NCBI GenBank assembly: GCA_964035795.1
Contig: OZ038323.1
Location: 3,615,381 to 3,679,380 of the forward strand
Origin: Pterobdella sp. o SKG-2022
Lineage: Eukaryota; Annelida; Clitellata; Hirudinida; Piscicolidae
Length of the DNA: 64,000 nt
Direction of reading: 5' to 3'
Shown in pieces: positions 35,006 to 48,571 of this stretch (positions are counted from its first letter, which is position 1; each line of letters opens with the position of its first letter). A program made the position numbers and the translations under genes. The notes beneath the pieces were generated by a model. It ran no database searches. It was not told the origin of the DNA and worked only from the letters and a program-made list of their open reading frames with translations.

Positions 35006-35964
35006 ATGGCGACTAAAGTCGGTGCCATGGCTATCGGCAAAGTCATCAAAATCAACAGATATTGGAAGGCAGCAAAAGTGAGCGTGCAAACATTAAAGCT
35101 TGATGAAAACACAAACGTGGTGAGTTGATTTGTATACAACCCTATACACTTAAACTTCATAAACTAAAGTTAACTCCAATGGTAAAGTTAAACACTGGTT
35201 TTCGAGTTTTTAAACCACAAAGCTTCACGTTTTACTGTAAACGAAATCATCATCTGGTGGTTCAAATCAAAAAACTTTCTACAATAATGAATTTATGAAC
35301 CATTGCAATTTAATTGACATATTGTTGTGAGCTAAAATTTCAATAGTAAATTACAATCTTTCAAAATTCCACTTAGTACATAAATTGGGAATCGAAATGT
35401 TGGGCATCAGATAAAGATTACAAAGGCAACTTGGGTGACATGGTAATGGTCAAGGAACTGGAGAAATTGGAGAGACCTTATGTCACACACCAGGTTATTC
35501 AAATTCAAAGTATATGAGAATAACATTACTTCAAAATAACTTTTTATGTATTGAATTCATTAAAATTCTACAATAAAGTTTTATATATACATTATTTCAA
35601 CTAAAATTACTGGCAGTGGCTATCAGTCCACAAGGGAGCCAATAGACTGCAAGCTATTTGTTTGCAGCGACTATCCCAGAAACAATTTTGAAATTAATCT
35701 TCACTCAAAGGAAATACTGCAAATTATTTGAACCCAAATTACCTTTTGTGTTCAAATAATTTGCAGCATTTGAAATTAAAATTTTGCTCATCCACACAAT
35801 GTTAATATTTAAATTTCATTGTTATAAATTTTCTCTTATTAGAATAAAATTCACAAAAGGTTCACAAAGTGATCTTTCCTCTTGGCAACATCACAGAACC
35901 AACCACGGGAAAAAGGTGCAAAGGAGACAAATACATTGACACTGATAACAGAAACTTGACTTGA
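35006..35964 (+). CDS. MRPS17: Mitochondrial ribosomal protein uS17m
   Basis: Small-subunit mitoribosomal protein that binds 12S rRNA. Three exons: 35006-35119, 35377-35493 and 35860-35964; 111 residues. The OB-fold start AIGKVIKINRYWKAAKVSV and the conserved LGDMVMVKELEKLERP and VHKVIFPLGNITEPTTGK align with animal MRPS17. It is slightly shorter than the roughly 130-residue human protein at the C-terminus. No separate import peptide is obvious, as is common in this protein. Intron 2 carries a 17-bp hairpin. Confidence 0.88.
35717..35766. repeat. 17-bp perfect hairpin in MRPS17 intron 2
   Basis: Arms 35717-35733 and 35750-35766 are exact reverse complements with a 16-nt spacer. Flanking TTGAAATTAA occurs on both outer sides in direct orientation. 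It lies about 94 bases before exon 3. Confidence 0.75.
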
Positions 35965-35985
35965 TTTCATTTTTGAACTTTTTCA

Positions 35986-35991
35986 AATAAA
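35986..35991 (+). terminator. MRPS17 poly(A) signal
   Basis: AATAAA 22 bases after the stop codon, followed by an A run. Confidence 0.55.
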
Positions 35992-36507
35992 AAAAAACAA
36001 TGAAAGAATTCATTTTTTTTATTCATTAAAATACCATTAAATTCTTATCATTTTTGATGACTTATTAGCAACCACATAAAATTTTTTAATTAACACATGT
36101 ATATCTCTTATTAGAATGGTTGAGACAACAGTTGGAGATGCCATATAAAAAAGAACCAAAATGATAAAGAAAAAAAATTTAAACACCAAAAAACAAAATT
36201 GAAAACAATTGCTATTAACCTTAATAAAAACTTCACAGGCGTTTATGGGAAATATAAAAAAATATTACATCAAAAATTTATTAAAACACTGCATAGAATT
36301 ATATCTAGAGTATTTACTTTACAATAATTTAAAACAATTATTAGAAACAAGATAAGTATACAACAAAGTAATAAAACACTAAATATTTATATATAGTTCA
36401 AAAATTGAGAGCAATATTTACAAAATTTTGAGTAATAAATATCAATTAGATTAAGTAATATTTAAAAATAAAGCAATATATTAATTGAATTTATGAAATT
36501 ATCATAC

Positions 36508-36513
36508 TTTATT
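36508..36513 (-). terminator. CCNB3 poly(A) signal
   Basis: AATAAA on the minus strand, beginning eight bases past the TGA of the cyclin gene. The very short 3' UTR this implies is possible, but a more distal signal is not excluded. Confidence 0.4.
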
Positions 36514-36520
36514 ATTATCG

Positions 36521-39500
36521 TCATTGATGCTGAGCAATGAATGTCAAGAGGTCTTCATCTGATAATGATCTCTTTAATGCAACACTCAAGAATATTCTGT
36601 TAACAAAATTTAATTATTAATGCCTTACCTTACTGCAAATTATTTTTTTCACACACACACTTACTCATGAGAATATTTTGACTTGACGGCGACAACATCT
36701 TCAGGAGTGTTAACCACAGCTTTGTTCACATCCAAAATCACATCCTTAATATCTTCAGGTATGTAACCTGTGAAGTGCTTCAGAGTAGCATTCTGCAGGT
36801 GTGTGCAACAATGTTCATATATGTACATGTATTCATGCTAATCTTCATATTAATTAATCTAGACATTTTAATCTTCATATCATCATAAAATTTTTGCGGC
36901 GCACAATTCACAAATTTTCTTCAAAGGCTCTATATGGATTTGAACTTACCTTCTATTAACTTATATACGAATGTAATAGTCAAGGTATAATTGAAAAAAG
37001 TAACTATAAGAAATGAAAATGTGAATGTTATTATAAACTAACAATGAGTTTCAAAAACAATGAAACTTTCAACACAACATAACGCACCCAAGATTTGTCT
37101 TCATTGACCACCATAGCTATAAATAAGCATGCAGCAGCCATTTTAGATTCAAGATGGCTACTGAGATGGTGGTGTAAAAGAGATGTTTCAAGGTAATAAC
37201 GTGCAAGTGTCAGAGTTTCCAATGCCACACCACCACACTGTATTGATGATGATGTTAATTTATGTTCATTTGTATTTATGGAATTTTAAAAATTATCCAA
37301 AATGCTTATGATGTAGTTAGATTTTTGTCTGTATATAACTATTATAAAAGACTATTATTTCTTGTATATAATGCTCAAAATTTAAACATTAGTATGAAAC
37401 TCAAATCTTTTTTATATGTGCAAATGATATATATTCAAGTATACAAGAAACTAGTGAACTTCTATAGAATGACTTATCTACCTAACATTGCCACTAGAAA
37501 AGTATTTAGCGTGTCTATCTATGCATTCATCCATCTACCATTATCCACTAATTTAACCAACATTGGCATATCTTCGTAGGAAGGAATAACTGAGAGGTAC
37601 AGACAGTTCAAAATCACACACTACCAATACCTTATGCTCCATTTCTAAGAACTCCTGTAACAATTATTAAAACAGAAATAATAAAATATTACACATCAAT
37701 TGAATTCTAAATGAAACAGTCAACTTCCTAATTCATATTATAAATGTCTAATCTTGTGAGAAAAAAAACTGAAATTAATAATAACAATAATAAATAGTTA
37801 ATATGAATAATTTCAATAATAATTGATACCTTCTTATCATAGGCACCACAGCATATGTAAACATAATCATCTATGTAGGGTGGCAACTGCTCCTTTATGA
37901 TTAAAATTCATTTTATTATGACTATAGATAACTGACCCATCAAACCTATTCTAACATAAAAATGGATAACCAGTGAGAATATAAACTTCAAAAATATACA
38001 CCAAAAATCATAAAACAGAATCAATGATTAAATGCAGTGATAAGATACATTAAACTAACAAATACCAACGATCAAACACATTGATAACATGCATAAAAGT
38101 ATACAAACACCTAAAACCTTTGAACCTCAAACTTAGCAGCAAGATTCAGTGCAACAGCTCCTAGCAATTGAATGCTTTTCTTTGGAATTTGAACTCTAGA
38201 TAGATACATATCAACCAGCTTGACCCCTGTGTACAGACACTCATGCAGTAGTGAGAAGTTTTGCTGCACCATTACAAGCCAGTCTATTAATATCATCCTC
38301 ACATCATCATCAACCTCAGGTTGGTGGTCGAGGAATGATGGTGATAGTTGGAACTTTGTCTGAAGATGTTGTTAATGTTATTAGATGGAAGTCGTTAGTT
38401 ATGTATGTGTATTGAATATGGTATATGTAAGTTAGTTCAATTGAGCTATGGAGTATATTTCCTTTGTTAGTAGTTATAAGTGGTAGTTGATTTATAAGCT
38501 GTTAGTTTGTTTGTGATGATTTTATTCAAATCCTGTTATATTACTCATATGATTTTCAAATTTGGTCTTACATAAGATTAAAAAAATAGCATGAATGATT
38601 TCAAAAAATTTTTAAAATCTGGAATGATTCATTTTGTTCATATATGAAACATCTACACAAAACCAAATTGAAATACACAATAAAAACCTCTCTTTCTTTC
38701 AGATACTGGAAAATTCCATAAGCCATATCTCCCATGTAATAGATGTTATGCTGGAGAGAATCAACATCAACCACTGGCTGTAAATCAGGAACTGTAGACA
38801 GAGGCTTATTAGGAACAACACATGTTGATGTGGCTTTTGTGTGTGGGATAACAAAAGAACTTGAGGTTATGGATGGTGGAAATACTTTGGGAGATGTTGA
38901 ATTAGTTGTGTTTGTTTCTGATGGAATGCTATGTTGTGAAGTGGTTGAATTAGTGATTTCTGAAGTTTTAACAGGCATTTCTGTAACTGGTTGAGAACTT
39001 TCAATCTCTTTTTGGGATGTGGTGATTGGGTTGGGGGATTGGATATTAAGGCCTTCAACTTCATGAATGATGGTAGATGAGTTTGCTAGTGAAAATCTTT
39101 TTGATTTGTTGGAAATTTTGGTGAAAGGAGATGATTGAAAATCGGATTGTTCATGGTCTGAGAGTTTAAGAGAATCTCGTAATGACGACCTTCGCCTCTT
39201 ATTTGTTTCTTTATGAGTGGTTGTTGATGTCCTCTGTGTGAATTTTGAGGTTTTGAGTTTCAAATTCAATTTGAAATTAAAGTCCATTTACCTTGAGGTT
39301 TTTCGTTATTCTTTTGTCAGATTTTCTGCCTACAGCTGAACTATTTCAAAAATTGTTATATTAATATAGCATTAGATTAAGTGAAATAATGTTCAAACTA
39401 AGTTCTTAAAATAATGTTTTAATGTTAGCGAATAATTTCGGAGTTCAAACTTTTTAGATGACGCATTTTGAATCCGTGTATGAGGAGACTTAGTTTTGAC

Positions 39501-39756
39501 GATTTTCTTGACTTTTCCTTTTTGCTGAGGTACAGACACATTTTTTTCCTTTGTGTGACTATTTTCGACTCTTGAAATGGCATCTTTTTGTGCTCCTTTT
39601 GAGCTCCTCAGGCTATCTCTACGAGTTCTGACCTCCTAGTAGTTGAATATAGAAAACATAAAATTTCTCATAATTTGCCTCTGAAGCGCGTATAAAAGTA
39701 GTATGACTAACGTTTGACATATCCCCAAGGGCGGCTCTGCCATGAACTTTCGTCAT
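36521..39756 (-). CDS. CCNB3: Cyclin B3
   Basis: Mitotic and meiotic cyclin that activates CDK1. Ten exons: 39756-39712, 39635-39451, 39325-39292, 39233-38688, 38359-38126, 37892-37830, 37654-37562, 37237-37079, 36792-36665 and 36596-36521; 520 residues, phases agree. The first 15-residue exon contains a canonical destruction box, RAALGDMSN (residues 7-15), so APC/C-driven degradation is expected. A Lys/Ser-rich N-terminal region follows, then the cyclin fold: GIFQYLKERE, VRMILIDWLVMVQQNF, LYTGVKLVDMYLS, LLGAVALNLAAKFE, PPYIDDYVYIC, SYSFLRRYAN, ALETLTLARYYLETSLL and VVAVKSKYSHE. Spacing matches CCNB3 rather than cyclin A or B1 (KEREEKF and LRRFAKCA in the human protein). It is far shorter than mammalian CCNB3, as is usual for invertebrates. 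It converges on MRPS17. Confidence 0.92.
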
Positions 39757-40699
39757 ATTGAATGAAGAATTAAAAATTTGTACAATCTTTAAGATTAGAA
39801 TTAATTAAGATGAAAAATGATTTTGTCTACGAAGTAAGCCAAAAAACTAATTTAAATATGCCACAAATTTTAAAGCAAAGTCTGCGATTGGCTACTGAAT
39901 TTCCAAAGCTACCAATCAAATTTAACGCGCCAAGGTGTTTCTAATGTCAAGTTAGTTGATCTTATTTATTTAAACTTTTGAATATTTTTGAATGAAAAAA
40001 TTTGGAAAATCCAAAAAAATAGTTAATCACTATAATATATAAAAAAATATCAAAGTTGTTGAAAAAATGTAACATTCATTGTAAATAAACATTTTTTAGA
40101 ATGTTGTCATAAATATAGTAATAAATTTTTTTAAACAATAGTTAGTTAATTATAATAATGAAAATGCTTCAAATAAAAATTTTGCAATTTCAAAAAAAAA
40201 ATAATTCTTAAAAATTTTAATTTTTTCTTTTTTAGGCTCCAATAAGGTTGATCTTTATAAAAATACCTGGGGCTCCATTGAAAATATTAAGACATAATCG
40301 AGAAACATTCAAGTCTAAATGGTGGTTTCAAGATTTTTGAAGTCAAGCTGAGAAAACACAATTTTTATATGTGTAATAAAACAAATGATAAAAACTAAAA
40401 TGCTTCAAAACAGGCTCTAAATTTTGGATCAAAAAGAGGATTGAACTTGACACATTCAAAACATTTGTCTTTTTTTCCACTGAAAATTTTAGCCAACTTT
40501 CCGATCCAAACATTTAATAAACTAAAAGAAAATCTGGCGATGATAAATCAGTTTTTTATTGATGTTATCGAGTGAAATTTTGAAGCTTAGATATAACGTT
40601 AAATTTTCATTTCGATAATAGAGTAAAAATAATGTTATAACAAGCCAAAAAAGCAAATGAATAAATTTGTTTGAAAAAAATTTCAAAACACATTTATAA
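39757..40699. other. Spacer between CCNB3 and the end of DNAI2
   Basis: Both genes run leftward, so this is the CCNB3 promoter side and the DNAI2 3' flank. AT-rich; no other exon was recognised. Confidence 0.5.
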
Positions 40700-43600
40700 T
40701 CATTGTTTTTCGTTTTGTAATTTCTTTTTTTCGTCTGCAATAACTTCCCAAAAAATGTTTTCACAGCTTCCTAATTCATCAGGCTTGCCACCCTCTATTC
40801 CGTTTTTCTTTTGGTGGTTGATAAACATTTATTTTAGCTTGACTTAATGATTAATTTAATCGATTAATTTATTTTCGTTCTAAAATATTCCAATTGATAA
40901 GTATTTTACTTTTGCAGACTTTATCCTCGGTGACTTGACCTTTGAATAAAATAAATCATAGGCACTGTGTTTTTTCATAACAAACTTTTATACTTTATAA
41001 ACGTCTCAAAATAACAAATAACTAAAAAAATTATCGAATATGTCGCGAAAAACAACAAGAATAGCTATAAATAACCAACCCTTGATGACCTGCTTCTATT
41101 TTTTATCTCTCTCCTCCGCCCTTCCAGCATCTTCTCTCTTCTTGCCTCCCTTTCTAACAACTTTTCGCGATTATTAATTCTTTATTTAAATTAAATAAAT
41201 GAAAAAGTTCAATGAAATTTTGTAAAATTTATTTAATTTGTTATTAATTTTCACAATTTATATAAAACACATACCAATAATTTGATTAAAAAATAAAATT
41301 TCCTCCAAACCACACTAAATCACAACGGAACCCACCAAACAATTATAACAACACACCCGAACCGTCACCCATCTCACATTTATAACAACATGCTTTTCAT
41401 ATCTCTCAGCAACACTTGCCACATCATTCACCCTGTACAACACCACATCGCCTTTCTCACTGCCACAAGCCACCATGTCTCCCGCCACTGCTATGCTTGA
41501 CAGGGCCGAGTCTGACGCCTGTACCAGAGTCATTCTATTTTTTTCTTTTTATATTTATTTATTTAGAATTTTATCATCAGAATCAATGTATTATGCTTCT
41601 TGTTTTTTCATCAAATAGTTGATGGGTTAATAACATTTGAAACATGATAAAAAATTTATCTGAAACTTCTCATTTTTGAAATAAGCACCTAAAGAACATT
41701 CCAAAAAGTTACATAAAAATTGTCTACAAAATATGTTATTTTCGTTAAATTTCCAAGTTAAACGCATTGATCTCATTAAACTACATTCAACCTCACACCC
41801 AGCTCTGCACCCACACCATCATCACATCAAACTCTGCACCCACATCACTCTCACATCAAACCCCAAACCTGTCACCATTCCAATTTCAACCCATCTCCAC
41901 ACACTCATCTCTACACCCACCTTCCCACCCCATTCTAAACATTTTTATACCCATCTCTACACCCAATCTTACCCCTTTCTAACCCATGTTCGCACCTTGA
42001 TAGACATAACAGGAGAAGTATGTCTAGCAGTGAGATCCCAAGTGTCGAGGTACCCTTGTTTGTTGATGGTGAAGATGATGCCAGGCTTGTTAGTGCTGAA
42101 ACACCCTCCTGTTAGCTCTACACCATTATAACTATTGAAGTGATGATGGTGGAAGGATGATGAGAGATTTTGGGTTGTTATGAGGATGATATAGAGGTTT
42201 TGTATGAAAATTGTGATGGTGAGGTTACTACCTTTATTAAATTAAATTAAACTTTATACTCTAAGACTTTGGTTTTAGATTGAATAAAATCAATTTGAGC
42301 TTTATAAATCATTAGTTATACAAACGGTCATTCATTGATATTACTCTTGTGAAACATATGATGTGTTATTATTAGTTACTCACTCCACAGACCAAATACT
42401 TGAGTCCTTGTGGTCTTCAACCCATATCTGTGTGCAGATGAGTGCGTGACATTATACAGTAGAAATTAATAGAAGTGTAGACATGTTTTGTGAAAAATAA
42501 TTGAATAAACTGAAAAAATACTTGAGATAAATTAATACACAAATAAATAAAAACAATAAATAAATAAACATATTTTTAAGAACTGAATTAATTAATTAAT
42601 AATTAATTGAAATAGGTTCCAAATAACCAAAAGAACATCAGACCCGGGCAGTGGTATCAGCAACAGTTAGAAAATTTTTGAGACTGAATGGACTTCTTTG
42701 TAGGGATCTTATGCCACTCACGTGACCTGAAATGATGTCATGTAGTTGTATGTGCAACTTTTCTACAAAAGTCGGTGTAGTAGAATGGTGTTTGTGTTTA
42801 TCATAGGGATAGTGTGCGGTAGAGAATGTTGTTGTTAGCCCCAGTTTTCCCAGTGACAATAAGAACTACTTTCTTTTTTTTACAACAATTTGGACTAATT
42901 CTTCACAAACGCACTTATAGACGTTGTAATGTATAATATAGAGATATTTGCTCAACTGAATTTATTGAAACTATAGCTATTAACTACGTTAATTTTTATT
43001 TTTTTAAAACCTTTTTTTAATGAGCTTATAAATTTTCAATTTTTTTCAATAAAAAAATTCAAATAACAAAAAAGCTTGAAAAATAAAATGGAGCTTTCTA
43101 AACCTGTATAAAAGGTAGAACCAATCTTCTCATGGACACTCTTGGCCTTTCTGAATGGCATTAAAACTTTCATTTCAAAAACTTAATGCATTAACATTCC
43201 ATGGGAAAACTTAAGAGATTAGACACGTGTTTTTAAATATTTTAAATTTGATGAATATTATTATATATTGAAGTTTTATTGTAAAATAAAATATAATACA
43301 GAGTTATGAAAATTTCATATAATTGCATTATCTTATAATAATGGTATCAATTTCACCTACATAACAGATATTACTAGTTGTATATTTCTAGTTTTAAAAC
43401 TGCCAAGATGTATCTCACTTGTTGCATAAAAAGACATGTCCTTTGTCAGTTCCCACCATGAACTTCGCAGGCTGGAGGGTGATGATGATGGTGATAAGTA
43501 TGGGGATAGGAATGGTGATGATAATGAAAAAGATGGTTGTTATGAAGATGATGGTGATGATAAGAGGGATATTTCTGATGGTGGTGGTGAAGATGAAGAT

Positions 43601-46600
43601 GAAAATGTTGATGATAATGATAATAAACATAATCAAATATTTATATAATAATTTATTTTATCGAATTGAATTTTTCATACCAGAAATAGGAAAAATTAAA
43701 TATTATAATACAGAAAATTCAAGTTTTTATTGAAGATCGAACCAAACATTAAGCAGCGAAAAAATTGTGATACACTATCATTGTCTACGACTATATCTTT
43801 CAAGGACACTTTTCATTACTCCAGCATCAATCGCGAGCTTTAAAGACGCTAAAATGTATAATTTCGAATGCATGTTTTAGCTCTTAAAGAAATAATACAA
43901 ACCTTATTTTGTATTATTATCGATACAAGCGATATTTATTGTTATAAAGAATAGCATTGTCTTTGTTATAAGACGTAGCTTGAGAGAGATAATTGTTTGA
44001 AAAAATTAATCTCATTTATTCCAACAAAAGAACATTACTTGGTAATGTAAGCTCTTTTCACGAAAAGCTTCATGTCTTTTGTTGTATGCTTACTTTCATG
44101 TGGTTATTTTAAAAATAAATATTAAAAAAACAGTGCTGAATTTGTGTTTTATTTAAATTTTAATTTTAAATCATAAATTTGAACACTACCGCTAACTAAA
44201 AAGCTAAATTTGTGAAGTACAAAATTCTTCGTTACAAATGCCATGTTCTCACGTGGTGGTAATGCTCATTTATAAGCAATAGCTTCGTAATTCATTTAAA
44301 AAATTGTCTACCTTTTATTAATTTGTACTTATTGTTTCATTGAATAAAGGAATAACACACAAGAAATATATTTTTTCAAATAAATGGGAAAAGACATTTT
44401 TATATCAAACTTGATTATGTGAGTTTGACATACAGATACCTTCGTGTTGCTCAGTGAATAATAGGATATTTTAACAACTACTCATGGAAATGCTAGCTTT
44501 CCCTACTACCCAAGCGCCTCTGCGTCAAGTCTAGTTTGCAAGCTGTGCGCCTCACAAACAAATATAAAAAAATTAAAATAATAGCTATCAAATCATTTTC
44601 AGTTAAGAAAAAAATGGGAATAATAATAAAAACTATCAAATCCTCCTCACGAGAGTGGCCTCATACTCCAGACACAGCACTCCCTCAATAGTACTTGTCT
44701 TGGCAGGCTCCACTGTCAATCTGTCCAATGGTTCATCTAATCTCCTCGTGTCCCACCATATCACCTTTGTTTGTTGTGTGGAGGTTTGTTTTTGAATGGG
44801 TGGTTTCATTGTGAATAGAATAAATTTGAAAAAGTTTCTTGGTTTTTTTGCTTGGCGATTCATGAATGAATTATATCCTTATAACACTGAAGTTTTACTT
44901 CAAAAGTACTTTATTTAAATTTTGTTTTAGATTGGGGAACACAAATTCTTTAAAACAATAAACCAAAGACACCTGCCCATCCGTGGACCCCGTGAAAAAC
45001 TCAGTGCCAGTCTTTGATGCCACCCACACTACTTGGGACACTGGTTCTCTGTGACATAGATTTTTCTGGGTTAATTCGAAAGGTGATGAACCTTTTCTGG
45101 TGTCAAACAATCCTAATTGGCCGTTCTTCAGACCTCCAAGCACCACGTGACAATCTTTGGGATTGTACTCCAGTGTGGTGATGTCGCAGGAAGCTCCTTG
45201 AAACGTGTATTCAGGCCGCAAGCAGTTGTCTGTGTATTCATTGCTTTGATGGAATGTTGTGTTTTATTGGTCGATCATAAAACTAATGTACAGTAAACAC
45301 CTATCAACATCAACATCATAATGATAATTAAACAACACTATCGTTAAAAATCTCAAAATCTTCAAACTTAATACACAAACAAAAAACCATAAAACACACA
45401 CAAATCACAAGCAAACTCAATTAACACCAACACTAACTGACGTTCCAGACATAGGAGTGGTAGTTCTCAGACGACTGCCCGAACCTGGTGTCGCACACTG
45501 CCACAGCCAGTTTGCTTGGGGACTCAGGGTACCAAGAGATGTGGGTGCATGTACGAGAATCTCTTGCAGGCGGGCAGCTGGTAGGCATATTGTTTTCTAG
45601 TTTATTTGGATGTTTTTTTTATAATTTTCTGAGAGAGGTTCTTTTATTGATAAAACCAACAAATTACATGGAATTTTAAAAAAAGTTCAATTGAAGCGAA
45701 CAAGCTAAAAATACTAGTTTTATATTCATATATACTTCGTATTATGATTGTTTATCTAATTTTATTACTGATTTATACATTTATTATAATTTTTCCGTCT
45801 ATTAATATTGATTATTTTCAAAATGCTCATCGGAGAGTGACTGAGTATTGTGTGATTATATGCTATTATCCATGGCGCTATAACATTATGGTTATTTGCG
45901 TTGTTTTTGACCAAATCACTATAAATATGCATAATTGTTGTAAGCATTACTCTTCAGTTCCAAACCCCCATAATATCTCCTATGGACCAACACCATAAAA
46001 TAAAAAATTAGTAATAATAAATAAAATTTGCAGACTTTAAAATATTGAAGAGATATGTTTCCGGTCTTTTGAAGAGATTTCCATTGTTATAATAATACAA
46101 AGCTGCACTATTCAACTCGTCTTCAGCATTATTATTATTGTTATTATTCGTAAAACTGTTATTATTTTTGTTGTTCTTCCCGAAGTACAACTCATAAATG
46201 TCAACTGAGTTGTTCTGCTTGATGCATTGTTCCATGGTCTGTTGTTATTGTTGTTATTTTTATAATTATTATTGTTGTTTATATTATAATTGTTTTTATT
46301 TTTCTTATTATCGCTTGATTATATTTGTTGTTTCATTTTTTGGTACTTTATTGAAAATTACAGAATTATTCTCTTATTTTTTCACTTTATGTTCTCATGG
46401 CTGATACAATTTAATTTATTTCTCTAAATTTATCAGCTTCACTCGTATCAATATAATTTAAATACAAACTGATTTAGTAAACATTAGATCTCAACTTTTC
46501 ACCGATTTTCCTTTTTGTTACACATATAACACTTCTTGATTATAACAATTTCATTTGACAAAGTAGTTTCCCGATAAAGATTCAAAGAGAAACTTTCGAT

Positions 46601-48571
46601 GTTTTAAGCTTCTACTAGCCATTCATCTTACAATGGTCATTCGTTATTTAAATATTTCTCTTTCAATATAATTGAATGGAGGATTTTTGATGAATAAATT
46701 GAATTTTTTTTGATTGTGTTAATATACAAATACAAGATTTTTTTTAAACATAATAAGGCAAATTGATACAAATACATGAAAATCTGACAAAAAAAAACGA
46801 AAATAAAATTAAAAAATAACAAAAACACAAAAAAACCTTCTGGTGAACAACTAACCAACTGAAAAATTATTCAATCACTGATCCAATAACCAAACAAACA
46901 ACCCCCCAGCCTCTCATCTCCTCCAAACCTCAGTGAGGTGGTGCATAGAAGCAACATAACCATCATCCCTCTCGATCTTCTTTCTGAATCTCACCACCTT
47001 GTTATGGGTATGGTTTTTACTGTTTTATTAGCTTTTAAGTAAACTTTAAAAACATCAATTGAGGATTCATACATTTATTAAAAGCAAAAGCTATAATTTT
47101 CAACAAGTATAGCTTCATCATAAAATTTAAAGTTTAATTACTCTATAAAACATTTATAAAATGTCTCTGAAAAGTTATGTTAGATATTAACTAGATAGTG
47201 TTATATTTTGCAGGTTATTTTTTATTAGTGATTATTAGTAAATATTAAATATTAAATAGTTAATAACAATAATAATAATAATAATAATAATAAAAACAAC
47301 AATAATAATGAGTAATAATAATAATAACCTGTTCGATCTCTGCAGGGTTAATGTCCTTGGGCCATCCCCCTTCCATGTGATTCACTCCCCTGCTAACTAC
47401 CTCTTTCAGCTGAGTGTTGCACTAGAAGAATAATAACAATAGTATTTGTTTTTGTTCTTATGAAATTATTTACTGTTTCTATTATTGCTGTTTTTAGTTG
47501 TTTTTTTTTTTTTTCTAAAACTTTTTTTTGTTATCATTATTATCACCACATGAATCTTTTCTGTGCCATTATTAATACTAATAACGAATAATTTATTGTA
47601 TCAAATTGTATTCTATACAGATCATAGATAGATTCATTTGAAAATGAATATAGAAATTTTATTTTGATATTTTCAGAAGAAAAATTAATTAGAGGAAATT
47701 CAATTACGGATAGGTTATTGAATTTGTGCAAAAAAAGAAATATTTTTATAAAATAAAATTGTTTTTCTCCAAAAAGTTTAAAAAAATATTTATTTATTCA
47801 TAGCTATATTAAAGAAAAAATTATCACATGAAACAAAAGCAGCAACAACAGAAACAACAATAAAAAAATACAACAAAACAGCAACAACAATAACAACAAC
47901 GCAACAACAACAACAGCCCGTCTTCAAGGTTCATCTCCACGTGGTGTCAGGCATCACAAAGAATCCCTCGATCCAGCAACAACAATGAGCTTCAAACAGT
48001 ACTTAATAGTAGTTGCATAACAACATCATCATCAGCAACAACCCAAGAAGAGTCGAAGAGACTCTGGAAGCTGGCGCTCAGCAACAACAACAAAAACAAC
48101 AACAATTAACATCAACACTCCAACAGGAGTGTCGAAGAAGTTCTAAACCACGTCAGCTTCCAAACACAAAGAATCCATCCTTCATTTTTCAATGCTCATC
48201 AAAAATCATGAACAACTCGAAGCTACAAGTTCGTTTCGGTACTCGTTCCAAGAAGTGTCGAAAGAGTTTTTCGAAGTTGGTGCTCAACAACATCAACAAC
48301 AACAAAAATCAAAGCAACAATTCCATCATTAACTCACTCCACCAACACCTAACACCTCTCCTTCTCTCTCTCTTTCTCTCCAACAAACCTCATGCTCGCT
48401 CAGATCAGGTGCAGCCTGAATAGGTCGATCTAAGGTGTCCCTGTCGATGAACAGTTCTACCAACTCTGGGTTTGGCAGAATGTCACATAGAAGCTCAGGT
48501 CCCTTGTCTGCCAGGTACACTTGGCGTCCGAACTGGTTCCTACGCTTCGTGTAGACGTACATTATGTCCAT
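40700..48571 (-). CDS. DNAI2: Axonemal dynein intermediate chain 2
   Basis: WD-repeat chain of the outer dynein arm of motile cilia. Fifteen exons: 48571-48389, 47421-47329, 46997-46929, 46238-46036, 45562-45438, 45229-44973, 44764-44651, 43471-43419, 43150-43104, 42726-42644, 42427-42384, 42131-41996, 41518-41378, 41160-41080 and 40807-40700; 578 residues (human about 605), phases agree. The N-terminus [31 protein letters not shown] and [18 protein letters not shown] match DNAI2. WD blades include [70 protein letters not shown] and [14 protein letters not shown]. The C-terminus has [17 protein letters not shown] and [15 protein letters not shown]. An Asn-rich loop (residues about 126-145) is inserted before the propeller. 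The last exon rests on similarity to the EEFFDIIFAELKKKE block. Confidence 0.92.
41780..41990. repeat. C-rich degenerate repeat in DNAI2 intron 12
   Basis: The plus strand repeats variants of ACATCAAACTCTGCACCCAC and CCCATCTCTACACCCA in a stretch with almost no G. It abuts the donor side of the exon at 41996-42131. The two chance open frames it produces are not genes. Confidence 0.6.
47930..48330. repeat. Diverged tandem duplication of about 205 bp with CAA arrays
   Basis: In DNAI2 intron 1, CACAAAGAATCC occurs near 47956 and again near 48165, and AAGAAGAGTCGAAGAG / AAGAAGTGTCGAAAGAG occur near 48047 and 48252, each followed by CAACAACAA-type runs. Two units about 205 bases apart explain this. 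The Gln-rich open frame at 48013-48423 on the plus strand is a by-product. Confidence 0.55.

Noticed and set aside
43415..43648. Acidic and Met-rich frames on the plus strand
   Set aside because: They come from a GAT/ATG-type repeat overlapping a real DNAI2 exon (43419-43471) on the minus strand.
48013..48423. Gln/Asn-rich 136-codon frame on the plus strand
   Set aside because: It lies in DNAI2 intron 1, is driven by CAA repeats and overlaps the DNAI2 first exon on the other strand.
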